A stretch of 64,000 nt of DNA, from the NCBI GenBank assembly GCA_905183005.1, contig CAJJDO010000019.1:292008-356007 (forward strand). Reading direction: 5' to 3'. The notes under the pieces were generated by a model. The model ran no database searches and was not told the origin of the DNA. It was given only the letters and a program-made list of their open reading frames with translations. Within the stretch, counting starts at the first letter, position 1. Each line of letters opens with the position of its first letter. Shown here one piece after another: positions 50,191 to 61,560 of the stretch. The DNA comes from Paramecium pentaurelia. Lineage: Eukaryota > Ciliophora > Oligohymenophorea > Peniculida > Parameciidae. The position numbers and the translations under genes were made by a program.

Positions 50191-51481
50191 TCATTTTCCA
50201 AGGTGACTGAAGGGAATAATAATTTTTTTCCATCCTGGATGATTTTTTGCAAGTTTTCTTGAAATCATTTCTGCTAACCATATAATATTTCTAATTTCTT
50301 ATTCTTTAAGCTTCAAATAAGAATAGAAAACCTAATAAATAAATAGTAAATATTACTCCATATGAACCTTATCCATCAAATGCAAGAGCATATCTTCTAC
50401 ATTCATCATCATACATAATATCATCAAGTGTTCTATATAATAGTAGATATATCAATTTACTTTGTTTATACATTAAATTCTTCTCTCTTCAAAGGATCAG
50501 GAGCATCTTTGAGTAAATCCCTATAATTATCACAACCTTTAACAGCTTCTCTAAGTGTATCCAAAGTCATGGCTTATAAATACATCTTTTCACAATCAGG
50601 ATATAAATTTCCAATTGTTGGACATAATTATTTTCTTGTTGTGATAATTTTAGCTGCTGTATTAAGATCTCTATTTCCTATTGAATTGTAAATAACCTAA
50701 ATAGTCTTAAAATCTGCTTCAAATTTTAATAATTCTAAGAGAACTTCTTAAGATGTTGGCATTAACTAATTTAATAGAATGTTATACTTCTTATTCGCAG
50801 AATACATAGAAATCTTCCAACCACATTTTTTTAAGTGATGTTCTGATGTATTCAGGTTTCATTTCTCTAAATAAATTTTAGATATCATTCAAAGTTCTGT
50901 TTTCATGTAAATTCTCTATAGATTCTTCCAAGAATTTCATAAAATAGACACCAATAGGTGTATCAATAAGTACATCTCTATATAAACTGCTATAATCATC
51001 TCCTTCAAGAACTTTAATATTTTTGATTTCAGGGAACCAACCCAAAGGATCAATATTACTCAAAAGTATTTCAATATCAATTTTATTCTTTAATCCTTCT
51101 ATCATATTGACTACATTATCAATCATAAAACGACATCTTTTATAATGAATTAATAAATCTTACCTCAAATGAAATAAGTATTTTGTAAGTGTTCCAGTGG
51201 ATTGAGCTTCAATATATTCAAATTCATCAGCCAATTTCTTTTTAAGTCTCTATCTTAAAATGGATGTTGGTATTTAAGGATTATCAGCTTATAAGCAATT
51301 CTATAATAATAATTGTCATGTTTACTTAATAATCTGTTTCTTCCAAGAAAGACTTTAATTCTGGAATTGAGGCACAATTCTTCATCTATTAATATTGAGC
51401 TTCAGTTAAGAAACTTGCTCTTAATCCTCTGATTATGGCTTCGGCATATCCATCATCAACCCCAAAAACACAAAGATCCAT
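50191..51481 (-). CDS. V-type H+-ATPase V0 subunit d
   Basis: Subunit d caps the proteolipid ring and links it to the V1 stalk. The chosen ATG at 51479-51481 gives MDLCVFGVDDGYAEAIIRGL, matching the family start (FNVDNGYLEGLVRGLKAG). Then come NCASIPELKSFLEETDY, and after an intron near 51128-51163 MIDNVVNMIEGLKNK, NIDPLGWFPEIKNIKV and VLIDTPIGVYFMKFLEES (human AILVDTPLAAFFQDCIS). The end is RNIIWLAEMISRKLAKNHPG to TGA 50191-50193. Several 22-29-nt introns are used. About 380 residues, slightly longer than the usual 350. Upstream, an in-frame D/N-rich stretch (51565-51673) is separated by one TGA, so an N-terminal extension is possible only if that base is wrong. Confidence 0.9.
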
Positions 51482-51591
51482 AAAATTTAATTTATTAAAT
51501 TCCTATGCACTCTATGAATTCAAATATGGATAGAGATAATCCTGAGCATGTTCCAATTAATATCAATTAGACTGAGAATAAGAAACATTAA

Positions 51592-51660
51592 TGTTGTCAT
51601 CATAATCATTAACATAATCATTAAAATAATCATTAACATCATCATCATCATCATCAACAT
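51592..51660. repeat. imperfect CAT/AAT triplet tract in a divergent promoter
   Basis: The plus strand repeats catcataatcatta-like triplets and six ATC/CAT steps between the start of V-ATPase subunit d (minus) and the DHHC-type protein (plus). On the minus strand it reads GAT-rich (VDDDDDVNDYFNDYVNDY), in frame with subunit d but cut off by a TGA at 51563-51565. Confidence 0.6.
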
Positions 51661-51712
51661 TCATATAATCCATTTGCAAATGCTCCAAAAGAAATGAGAG
51701 TCTTTATATGGT

Positions 51713-52835
51713 ATGCTATTCTTAATGGGGATTATATTATGTAAATATTTATGCAATTGCCTATGATGGCTTAAGGCTATTATTTTTACATGATGATATA
51801 GTATACTAATCATACAATTAATTAGCCAGACTATCATGACACCTATTTATAAACTTAATGGGCATCTTAATTAAATAATGCCAGACAATATTTTGAGATA
51901 AATATTTGGAGGACTTGCTATCTATTATTTTATTGCTCATGGCTTTCTACTCTATTTAAATTATGAAACATACCCTGAATTGGTATAAATATACATTTAA
52001 TAATTTAGAATTTTATTTTGTATATAATTTATGCACTATTTACTACTTACTTTTTAGTTCTATTATGTCCAGCAGGTTAATTCAAATAAGCAGATTTCAA
52101 AGAACTATTAGATACAAAACCAGAATTATTTACACTCTCTAAAATGAATAGAAATATATGTGTTTTATGCTCTATTCCAAAAGTTGTTAGATCACAACAT
52201 TGTTTATATTGTCAGAAGTATTTAATAATAATATTAATATAGATGTATTAAAAAATGGGAATTTCATTCATTGTAATTAAACACATGTATTGGTTTATAC
52301 AATTATCCATTCCTCATTCTCTATCTTTTTTCTTGGACTTTATATTGTTTTTTCATACTCAGATAATTTACATTAGTATAAAGAACATAAGAAAAGTCCT
52401 TTTTAGATTTGCTCATTATATTAATCAATATATGGCAACTCTATTATTTTGGTTAATAATATTTATTGTGTTTATTGAGAGTAATATTTTGAATCATATC
52501 CTAAGATTTCATATAACATAACTCCATCAGAATTAGGATAATGGAGAAAATATTCCTACTTGTGGGCTAATGAAAGGGGAATGTTTGGAAATCCATTTGA
52601 CAAAGGAATCATAAATAATTGGATTTCCTTCTTTAAACCTCTTTTTACTAGTAAAGGAGAGGAAAATTGGGCTACTAATAAATACATAAATATTACTGAT
52701 ATCCCTAATCATCCTCTTGGAGCAAAAGCGTAATAAATTATAGATTAATAAATTCGACATTTAAGAATGATGGAAAAAGATTTAATTAAAAGATAAGCAG
52801 TTAATGAGGAATCAGAAGGTTTATTAAATGAGTGA
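51713..52835 (+). CDS. DHHC-type palmitoyltransferase relative with changed catalytic motif
   Basis: DHHC enzymes attach palmitate to cysteines through an Asp-His-His-Cys motif. This protein has the family frame: membrane helices (LFLMGIILCYY, LAIYYFIAHGFLLYL, FILYIIYALFTTYFLVLL), then the cysteine-rich domain NICVLCSIPKVVRSQHCLYC and QKCIKKWEFHSLQLNTCIGL. More helices follow, then the C-terminal NPFDKGIINNWISFF (family NPxDxGxxxNxxxF). The zinc-type cysteines and the R-x-x-HC are kept, but DHHCPW is replaced by EFHSLQ, so the catalytic cysteine is serine (52268-52270). The order resembles HIP14 (ZDHHC13/17), without ankyrin repeats. The start ATG 51713-51715 is the first in frame after a TGA; introns are 25-35 nt. 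It may be inactive, a scaffold, or use another residue. Confidence 0.75.
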
Positions 52836-52994
52836 CAAAATTAATTTGTTGCTTTATAATATAAAGTGTTTATATTTTAATTTAGAATTAATTTAATTAT
52901 AATCATCATAATTTTCCATAATTACAACTTTATATGCAAAAAACATATATTCCTAAAATTTATTATTTAATTTTAAGAAGTCAGAATTTTTTAA

Positions 52995-53589
52995 ATGGGA
53001 TCGCAATTATTTAAAAAAGGAGTAGATAAACTATAACCACCAACAAAATCATTCTTTGAATTTGAACTTAATAACATTGATGGGTAGAAAACTTAACTTT
53101 CATAATTCAAAGGCAAAAAAGCATACATTTGTGTTAATGTTGCCTGTTCTTGTGGGTTAACATCCTCAAATTATAGTGAACTTGTTGAACTATATAAATC
53201 ATATAGGTACCATATAATATATTATTTAGTGAATAAGGTTTAGAGATATTAGGATTTCCATGTAATCAATTTATGGGTTAAGAATCTAAACCTGAACCTG
53301 AAATAAAGGAATTTGTTCTATCCAAATATGGGGTTTCCTTTCCATTATTTTAGTAATGATATAAAAATATTTAAGAAAAATTGAAGTTAATGGTTAAAAC
53401 ACTCATGAACTTTATAGATATTTAAGATTAAACAGTTCATTAAAAGTTAGTAGTAATGAAGCTAAAGAAGTACCATGGAATTTTGGAAAATTCTTATTAA
53501 ATTCATAAGGTTAGATAGTGAAATTTTATGATCCAGATGTTAAACCAAAAGAAATGAAACAAGAAATTGAGAAGTTGTTAAATCAATGA
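52995..53589 (+). CDS. glutathione peroxidase (cysteine type)
   Basis: Reduces lipid or hydrogen peroxides with glutathione or thioredoxin. ATG 52995-52997 (MGSQLFKKGVDKLQPP); introns 53210-53232 and near 53356-53378; TGA 53587-53589; about 182 residues, the usual size of a PHGPx-like enzyme. The active-site loop is NVACSCGLTSSNY, with cysteine, not selenocysteine, before GLT. The rest of the catalytic set is present: Gln in FPCNQFMGQES and Trp/Asn in VPWNFGKFLLNSQG. No signal or organelle peptide is obvious. It is a short monomer type, since the oligomerisation loop is absent. The MGS start might allow myristoylation, but that is weak. Confidence 0.92.
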
Positions 53590-54032
53590 TATTATTATTT
53601 GCATTTATTACTTATAAAAGTAATTATTATTTGTTATCTAACTTATTATTTTATTATATATATTTTATTCTCAAAATTTTCTAATTAATAATAATCATCT
53701 CGTTAAGGATATTTATTTAATTAATAAGTATTTACATTCTTATTTAATCATATATTCTATATAAATAAATAATATAAATAAACTATTAGCATTTATGATT
53801 TTCTATATTGTTAATAATTTTAGTACTTATAAATTATTAAATTTTACTTGTTAGAGAAAATCAAAAATGGTTTAGAATGAATATATTATAACAATATAAT
53901 ATTTCTTAATAATTAATAGAGTTTTCAAATATCAATTAATAATAATTCTATTGAAGAATAAATACAGAAACTCAAATAAGAATTAATAGGGTGTTATTTG
54001 AACTTAGAATTTATATTGAGTAAGTTTTTTCA
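53590..54032. other. intergenic, no gene seen
   Basis: 443 bp. It may hold an extra 5' exon of the downstream DHHC gene, because the first frame chosen there does not carry the first membrane helix smoothly. Confidence 0.45.
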
Positions 54033-54865
54033 ATGAATCAGTTTAGAGGGTCTAATTTAATTATTAAACACTCAGAATATGTGAGGAGTTTTTTCATTTA
54101 TATTCATCATATTTGTTATGAATTTTAATTAATTATGGGTATTGGCCCCATTTTCTATTGTGATATTGATCATAGCATACTTGGAAATAATGATGATTTA
54201 TGTAAACTAGAGTTCTTAATATAGATTTTCATATATCCAGAAGAAAAGGAAATACTTTTGTTGATTTTACATCATCTATTATTGTTGGCTGTTATATACT
54301 CATTTTACAAAACATCCACTACTAAACCTGGAACGCCAACATAAACTGATACCGAAGGTGACCCTTTGACTACTTAAAGAAAAACTTGTAAATTTTGTTA
54401 ACACAATAAACCCGTGCGATGTCATCATTGCAGACAATGTAATAAATGCATATTAAGAATGGATCATCATTGTCCTTGGGTGAATAACTGCATAGGGCAG
54501 AACAATTATAAATATTTTTTTTGCTTAGTTTTTTATGCTAGTAACTTAAAATGAATATTTAGAGCCTTAACATCAGTTGTTTACTTTTGCATATATTTCA
54601 ATAAAATTTTAAAAAATCCTCCAACTGGAAATATAGATACATACTTTATAATATTTGCTGCTACTCTAAGCTTTACATTAATGATTGTCTTATTTTTATT
54701 CTTAGCATTTCATACAAAGTATAAATATATGTAAATAAAAGATTAATAAGTAATAATCAAACAACACTAGAATACTTTGAAAAATAAAGAGAACACTACA
54801 ATAAAGATATAGTATCTAATTTTAATGAATTTTTGGGACCTGGATGTTGGCTAATCCCTAATTGA
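54033..54865 (+). CDS. DHHC palmitoyltransferase, canonical
   Basis: The cysteine-rich domain is complete: RKTCKFCQHNKPVRCHHC, RQCNKCILRMDHHCPWVNNC, IGQNNYKYFF, with the catalytic cysteine codon at 54471-54473. Helices before (FIFIIFVMNFNQLWVLAPFS, ILLLILHHLLLLAVIYSFY) and after the domain (TSVVYFCIYF, LSFTLMIVLFLFLAFHT) give the four-helix topology. After an intron near 54718 the C-terminal motif NNQTTLEYFEKQREHYNKD (the TTxE motif) and the end FNEFLGPGCWLIPN are in frame; TGA 54863-54865. Three to four introns of 22-24 nt are used. The 5' end is uncertain: the first ATG (54033) is joined to the first helix only by an unclear splice, so the true start may be different. Confidence 0.85.
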
Positions 54866-54935
54866 AATATAAAAGTTTATTATTTTTATTCCATTTTAAT
54901 TAGAATTAAATCATAAATAATTAATAAATACATCA

Positions 54936-55487
54936 ATGAAGAAGTTAGCTGAATTGACAAATAAAGAAATCATTCACTTATTAAAAAATCAAGCCCATTT
55001 AGAATTATAATCTAGTTTCTTGTATCTATAATATGCATATTGGTTTGATAATAACAATTTTGAAGGAATTGGTAAATTTTTCAAAGCGGAAAGTGAAGAG
55101 GAAAGAAAACATAGTATTTAGATATTTGATTACTTAAATGTAAGAGGTGTACAATTGACTATTGATCCATAATTAACAGTTTTCTAAAATATGAAGATTC
55201 ATTTTGAAAAACCTGGTGATTATTTTGAAGCCTATTTAGCAAGAGAACATTTGAATTATTCTTAACTTGATTAGATAGGAAAATAAGCATAATAAAGTGA
55301 AGAGATATTAACTCACAAATTTATAGGTTCAATGTTAGAAGATTAGGCATCATCTGTGGATGAGGCAGAAAAATTATATGCTAAAGCATAAGCTTATTCT
55401 GCTTTTCCAGGATTATTTTATCATTTAGATGCATAAATCAAGACAGGAAGTTAATCATTTGATACATGGAAAGCAAAGTAATCATGA
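54936..55487 (+). CDS. ferritin
   Basis: Stores iron as a 24-subunit shell and oxidises Fe(II). The intron-free frame of 183 codons starts MKKLAELTNKEIIHLLKNQA and ends at TGA 55485-55487. Ferroxidase ligands are visible: the first Glu in QAHLELQSSFLYLQYAYWF, the EExxH set in AESEEERKHSIQIFDYLNVR, and a Glu/Gln pair in the third helix (SEEILTHKF). The last helices follow (LEDQASSVDEAEKLYAKAQA). The length is as expected for a ferritin subunit. No targeting peptide is seen, so a cytosolic form is likely. Confidence 0.9.
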
Positions 55488-55733
55488 TTTGAATTTATAT
55501 TGGTTAATCATTAATTCTTAAGGATTATAAAATATCATCTTTATTAAAACTTTTTGTGAATTTCATAATAAATTAAGATATTTTATTACCTCTGGTTATA
55601 TAATTTATATGTCATTTATAAAATAGTATATTATTAATTTATATTATGTGATTAAAATAAAAAAGATCCGTATTATATATTAATATGACATACTTTTTAT
55701 AAGAATTAATTAATTTATTCAAAGATATTCAAC

Positions 55734-57027
55734 ATGTAGTGTTTAAGAGCTTTGAGATACTTTTCTGTATGGTCTTAAGTACCTATGGGACCAGCTGATC
55801 CTATTTTGGGAGTAGCTGCTTAATTCAAGGCTGATCCAAGCACTTAAAAAGTAAATTTAAGTATAGGAGCTTATCGTGATAATGATGGAAAGCCAGTTGT
55901 ACTTGAGTCAGTTAAGAGAGTAACTAAATTTATATATAATAGGCTGAATAAATAATAAAAGAGAAGAAATTAGATAATGAATATCTTCCAGTTGAAGGAC
56001 TTCAATCATTTATTGATGCTTCTATAAAATTAGGTTATGGAGATGCTTACTATGCTTAAAATGGAAAAAGTATTGCAGGATGTTAAGTATTGAGTGGAAC
56101 AGGTGCAGTTAGACTTGGATTTGAATTTGCTAAGAAATTCTTACCTTAAGGTACAAAAGTATATATGCCAAATCCAACATGGCCAAATCATCATAATATT
56201 GCTAGAATGGCAGGATTAGAAATTTTAGAATATCGTTATTTTGATCCAAAAACACGTGGAGTTGATTTTTCAGGATTAGTAGAAGATTTGAATAAGGCTT
56301 AAAATGGATCAGTTATCTTATTCCATGCTTGTGCTCATAATCCAACTGGTTGTGATTTGACATCAGCTTAATGGACATAATTATTAGATTTGACTAAAAA
56401 GAAGAATTTCCTTCCATTTTTTGATATGGCTTATTAAGGTTTCACAAGTGGAGATGTAAATAAAGATGCTGAAGCAGTTAGATTATTTACAAATTAAGGA
56501 GTTTCTATTGTTTTAGGATAATCATTTGCTAAAAATATGGGATTATATGGGTAAAGAACAGGATGTCTTAGTTTTGTATGTGCTAATTAATAAGAAAAAG
56601 AGAAAGTTGTTTCATAATTGAAATTGTTAGCTAGACCATTATGGTCAAGTCCACCACTTCATGGTGCTAGAGTAGCTGATATCATTCTCAATACACCAGA
56701 ACTTAATTAATTATGGTTATCAGAAGTTAAAATGATGGCAACTAGAATTTAATTAATGAGAGTAAGTTTAGCTGAAACTTTAAAGAATCTAGGTTCTCCT
56801 CATGATTGGTCACACATATCCAAATAAATTGGTATGTTTGCATTTACTGTAATAATTTAATTCATATTTTTTAGGGTGTTGGTCCAGATCATGTAAAAGA
56901 ATTGATTGCTAAATATCATATCTATTTATTAAGTAGTGGAAGAATATCAATTGCAGGATTAAATGAAGGAAATGTTAAGTATGTTGCTGAAGCATTCCAT
57001 GATGTGACCAAGAATACAAAATTGTGA
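55734..57027 (+). CDS. aspartate aminotransferase, probably mitochondrial
   Basis: Moves an amino group between aspartate and 2-oxoglutarate using PLP; part of the malate-aspartate shuttle. ATG 55734-55736 opens an arginine-containing presequence (MQCLRALRYFSVWSQV), followed by the mature start VPMGPADPILGVAAQFKADP. Family blocks are NLSIGAYRDNDGKPVVL, NEYLPVEGLQSFIDAS, LSGTGAVRLGFEF, PTWPNHHNI, HACAHNPTGCDLTS, FFDMAYQGF, and the PLP-lysine block GQSFAKNMGLYGQRTG. The C-terminal VGPDHVKELIAKYHIYL, RISIAGLNEGNV follows after a short intron near 56833-56874. The stop is at 57025-57027. About 410 residues. From base 55994 on it is repeated at 57036-58076. Confidence 0.93.
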
Positions 57028-57034
57028 AGTATTA
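55994..57034. repeat. left copy of a 1041-bp duplication (matches 57036-58076)
   Basis: Offset 1042, with the single N at 57035 between copies. I found three differences: 56050 C / 57092 T, 56551 G / 57593 A, 56674 A / 57716 G. All are third-position changes that leave the protein the same. Confidence 0.9.
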
Positions 57035-57035
57035 N
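57035..57035. other. single-N assembly join
   Basis: One undetermined base between the full and the truncated aspartate aminotransferase copies. Confidence 0.9.
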
Positions 57036-58069
57036 GAAGGACTTCAATCATTTATTGATGCTTCTATAAAATTAGGTTATGGAGATGCTTATTATGCTTA
57101 AAATGGAAAAAGTATTGCAGGATGTTAAGTATTGAGTGGAACAGGTGCAGTTAGACTTGGATTTGAATTTGCTAAGAAATTCTTACCTTAAGGTACAAAA
57201 GTATATATGCCAAATCCAACATGGCCAAATCATCATAATATTGCTAGAATGGCAGGATTAGAAATTTTAGAATATCGTTATTTTGATCCAAAAACACGTG
57301 GAGTTGATTTTTCAGGATTAGTAGAAGATTTGAATAAGGCTTAAAATGGATCAGTTATCTTATTCCATGCTTGTGCTCATAATCCAACTGGTTGTGATTT
57401 GACATCAGCTTAATGGACATAATTATTAGATTTGACTAAAAAGAAGAATTTCCTTCCATTTTTTGATATGGCTTATTAAGGTTTCACAAGTGGAGATGTA
57501 AATAAAGATGCTGAAGCAGTTAGATTATTTACAAATTAAGGAGTTTCTATTGTTTTAGGATAATCATTTGCTAAAAATATGGGATTATATGGATAAAGAA
57601 CAGGATGTCTTAGTTTTGTATGTGCTAATTAATAAGAAAAAGAGAAAGTTGTTTCATAATTGAAATTGTTAGCTAGACCATTATGGTCAAGTCCACCACT
57701 TCATGGTGCTAGAGTGGCTGATATCATTCTCAATACACCAGAACTTAATTAATTATGGTTATCAGAAGTTAAAATGATGGCAACTAGAATTTAATTAATG
57801 AGAGTAAGTTTAGCTGAAACTTTAAAGAATCTAGGTTCTCCTCATGATTGGTCACACATATCCAAATAAATTGGTATGTTTGCATTTACTGTAATAATTT
57901 AATTCATATTTTTTAGGGTGTTGGTCCAGATCATGTAAAAGAATTGATTGCTAAATATCATATCTATTTATTAAGTAGTGGAAGAATATCAATTGCAGGA
58001 TTAAATGAAGGAAATGTTAAGTATGTTGCTGAAGCATTCCATGATGTGACCAAGAATACAAAATTGTGA
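57036..58069 (+). pseudogene. 5'-truncated second copy of aspartate aminotransferase
   Basis: Begins directly at the N, inside the codon run EGLQSFIDAS, and reads in frame to the same stop (58067-58069). It lacks the start, the presequence and the first 70 or so residues. Three synonymous differences from the full copy point to another allele or a recent paralog placed next to it by the assembly; it is probably not a separate gene in the cell. Confidence 0.75.
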
Positions 58070-58249
58070 AGTATTATTCAATTATTAATATAACATTATT
58101 ATTTGAATGATTTTAGCTTTATTTAATATTTATCGTACATTCTGAGTTGATTGAAATCTACAAAAGAACATTTTTAATACAAGATTTATTAAAACAATCT
58201 AAATATTAAGATAATGAAATAAGAGTGATTTTAATATTGATAATTAATA

Positions 58250-59995
58250 ATGCTCAATAAGTACACTCTTGAATTTCTATTCAAGGATTAAGCTGAACAA
58301 TATGAAAACTATTCCAAATAATCTAAACTAAGAGAAGTAACATACTTCACCATCTATTCAGTTGTAATTATTCTACTCTACTATAGTCCTTTTCAATTTT
58401 AAACACCACAAAATTTATCTTACGAGATTCTATTCCTTATTCAATACTTAGTGGAATATCTGTTTTTGCTATATTGATACTATGGAAAATATTACAAAAA
58501 AAACTACACTTAATCAATTTAATTGTAACCATTTATCAAATGTTTTTGCTTTGTGCTTTTAAAATGCCTTAATTATTTGATGGTACATCTAATCCAACTT
58601 TAGATCAATCTTGGTATTATGGGTTTTAATGTGGTTACTTACATTTTAGTGTTTATCTTTTAAGTGCTAACTTCATTTATTAAACCTTTCTACTGATTAT
58701 TGTTATCGCCCTTCATTTATATTAAGATAACATAGATATTAAAGATGGTATTATTAATATATTTCTCTTTGTTTTTTTGGCTATGAGTATGATAGCTATC
58801 AAATACAATTATGAAAAAACTAAAAAAGAATAATATGTTTAGAGTTGTCAACAAGAAAGATGGGAATAATTATTAACAAAAGTATTATCAAGTTCTATTT
58901 TACTTGTATCACATGATAAAAAATAAGATTAATTGTAACTTGAAAAAGAAAACAAATTTTCGTAAATTTTATTTAGATTAAAAGATAGTGAAAATTTACG
59001 ATTGTTACTCAGATAAGTATATGAATTTTTAAATTTATTAGTTAATCTTATCTTCCAGTAGAGATCCAGAAGATAGTGTCTCAAATGTAGTTCATATTAA
59101 TATGGAAAATACATTAAGAAGATTCTTAATACATACTCAAGAATTTGCTGATTCTTTTAAAACTTATAAATATACTGTTCAACATTAAAAAACTTAGAAG
59201 TTTTATAATGTTAAAATACTAAGATGTGTATTTAATAATAAATTATAATGTTTATTGATTATTGATCCAAAAAAAAAATATTTTTATCATTAAACTTAAG
59301 TTTTATGGAGAATCCTTTAAAATTTAACTGAAACGGCAAATGAATAATCACGTTTTTTAATCAAAATGCTTAATAAATTTAATCAAATTTCAATTAAATA
59401 AAAATTTCCAGATTAAAAATTCTATTTTAATCACAATTTCATATAGAATATGTAAATCATTTTTTAAAACAAATCTAATCGGCTTAAATTATAAGATATA
59501 ACTCAAAATTCATTATAAAATGCACTTGATCCATTAATTGGATCTGATTCTTAAAAAGTATTACTTGTTAAATCATTTATTCATGATATTTCCATAATTC
59601 AGTAATTATTAATTTCATGCTTTTACATAATATAGCAAATATTTAAAGATCTAAAAATTCTACAAATATTAATAGAAAATCAAAAAACAGAAATTTTATT
59701 TTAAATTAAAATAAAGGAAAGAGATAAAACAATTTAAACTAAGATTTTAGAAATCTTACAAACAAATTGGGTCAAATCTCCAAAAGGATTCTTTCATAAA
59801 ACTAATGTTCCTCAATCACTTTTAGAAAGAATGAGTTATTTGACATAATAGTTTTAGATACCTATAAATCTACTACTTAATATAAGTATCACTTAATTAA
59901 TTCTTTCTGAGTTTGGAGTTTATAATCATTTAGATATTATACAAGATAATAATGAATTTACTTTTACATTTTCCTTAGTACCTTAAATTTAATGA
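58250..59995 (+). CDS. multi-pass membrane protein with long cytosolic part, unknown
   Basis: I do not recognise the family. ATG 58250-58252 (MLNKYTLEFLFKDQAEQYEN). About five hydrophobic segments fill the first 190 residues (REVTYFTIYSVVIILLYYSP, INLIVTIYQMFLLCAF, SANFIYQTFLLIIVIALHLY, INIFLFVFLAMSMIAI). A cytosolic part of about 370 residues follows: a helical linker (QERWEQLLTKVLSSSILLVS), an intron near 59018-59042, and a mixed region to TGA 59993-59995. The layout of helices, linker and cytosolic domains resembles ciliate sensor or histidine-kinase-like proteins, but no H-box, N-box or G-box is seen, so no function is claimed. Confidence 0.65.
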
Positions 59996-60049
59996 TTTAT
60001 TATTATTAAATTACTAAAACTATATATTAATATTTATAAATATAAAAAA

Positions 60050-60714
60050 ATGTAATTAATAGCTGTGTTAATTGCTGCATATAATCCAATTGAAAAGAAA
60101 GTTATTATGCTTACAAGATATTATGAATTGAATTCAGTAGGAATATTCTATAGAAATACTGTAAAAGATTCTATGAAATTTGTTTGTAGAGAATCAGTGA
60201 TTGGACTTGACAAAGGAACTAGGTAATAAATTCAATTTATTTTAAGACATTCAGTGTTACATGAAGATAAATATTGTCACATATAAATGAGTTATGGAAA
60301 TGATAAATTAGGAGCATATGCATTTTGTGATTAAGATTATCCTAAAAGAATAGCATTTGCATTTTTAAATGCAGTTTTATAAGCATTTTAGAAGAAAGTA
60401 GGAGATGAATGGAAAAAGTACAAAGAAGATGAAAGTATAGAAGTTCTAGAAATAAAGCAAGTATTAATATGAAAGTTAACATAAAGTTATTTTAAGAGTA
60501 TTAAGATCCAAAGAATGTTGATAAAGTTCTATTAGCATAAACAAAAGTTGATGAAACTAACATAATTTTACATGAAAATATAAAAAAATTATTAGAAAGA
60601 TAAGGTGATTTGGATTAATTAGTTGCTAAGAGTAATGATTTATCAGCTGGTGCAAAAATGTTCTATAAATAATCTAAAGATATGAATAAAAAGAGCTGTT
60701 GTGAAATTTTTTGA
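60050..60714 (+). CDS. YKT6-type R-SNARE
   Basis: YKT6 is a lipid-anchored R-SNARE acting in Golgi, endosome and vacuole fusion. ATG 60050-60052 (MQLIAVLIAAYNPIEKKVIM) starts the longin domain (SVGIFYRNTVKDSMKFVCRE, LGAYAFCDQDYPKRIAFAFL). One 26-nt intron (60460-60485) joins to the SNARE motif: KVLLAQTKVDETNIILHENI, KKLLERQGDLDQLVAKSNDL, ending MFYKQSKDMNKKSCCEIF. The double cysteine before EIF copies the CCAIM end of animal YKT6: one for palmitate, one (CEIF) for prenylation, with F as the last residue suggesting geranylgeranyl or farnesyl transfer. The zero-layer residue is R in LLERQGD. The stop is at 60712-60714. About 212 residues. Confidence 0.94.
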
Positions 60715-60757
60715 ATTTTTCATATTATTGAAAAAGAGATATATATAATTTAATAAT

Positions 60758-61529
60758 TCAAACTTTATTGTGTATACTATATTTTGTTTTACTAAAAACC
60801 TTTCTAAATTCCTACATATAAACAGAATTGCTTTTTCGAATATTTTGAGAATCTTGTCTTTGAGAATCCTATCTTTAAGTTAATTTGGATGGAATTAATG
60901 ATTATCTATGTGTAGAAGATATTCTTGATTTAGAATCATCATTCATAGTTTTACAGATATTCAAAAAGCTTTATTATTATTTTTACATCTAATAAATTAA
61001 ATAATATAAAAATACTTGTAATTTCATAAGATTAACTATGGATCCTTAATAAGGATTTGTTGTATTATGAGATGACTAAGTTTTATGTCTTAAATTTGAT
61101 TGAAAAGCTTCATTTTCTAAATTAATTTTTAATCTCATTTATTGTTTAAGATATGATTCTGAAATGAATTATTTATTATATATACTTTAAGGTATTTATG
61201 ATTAATGATTGGACTCTGATTATTTAATACTACGATAACTTTTGGACTAATTATTTAGTGAAGATGTTTTATTTTGTTGTTTTAAATAATAATCTAATTA
61301 TTGAGTTTAATGTCTTTAAATTTTAGAATCATCTTATTATTAAGTATGATGATGTTAGGTAGTTTTTCTATAAATTTTATAACATCAAATATTTTACATA
61401 CTTAGTAGGTTAACTACATACAGCAAATGTACGTTCTAATGATTTACATATAGTTTAAGGTTTATTACATGTATTCACATTTGAGCTGACAACTAAGATG
61501 TTATCAAAGAAACTATCATTCATATTCAT
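60758..61529 (-). CDS. serine/glutamine/asparagine-rich protein, unknown
   Basis: Minus strand from ATG at 61527-61529 (MNMNDSFFDNILVVSSNVNT), a 34-nt intron near 61373-61406, another of 27 nt near 60975-61001, and TGA 60758-60760; about 235 residues. The first part has a few cysteines (NTCNKPQTICKSLERTF); the rest is low complexity with S, Q, N, K and H (TTQHHHTQQQDDSKIQRHQ). Its end is RQDSQRQDSQNIRKSNSVYM. No domain recognised. It lies between the YKT6 stop (tail to tail, 43 bp) and the divergent mitochondrial carrier start (31 bp). Confidence 0.6.
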
Positions 61530-61560
61530 GTATTTTGAATTTAAATATTATTAAAATAAA

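Noticed and set aside
53110..53170. selenocysteine in the glutathione peroxidase
   Set aside because: The active-site codon is TGT (cysteine) in NVACSCGLT; no TGA is present there.
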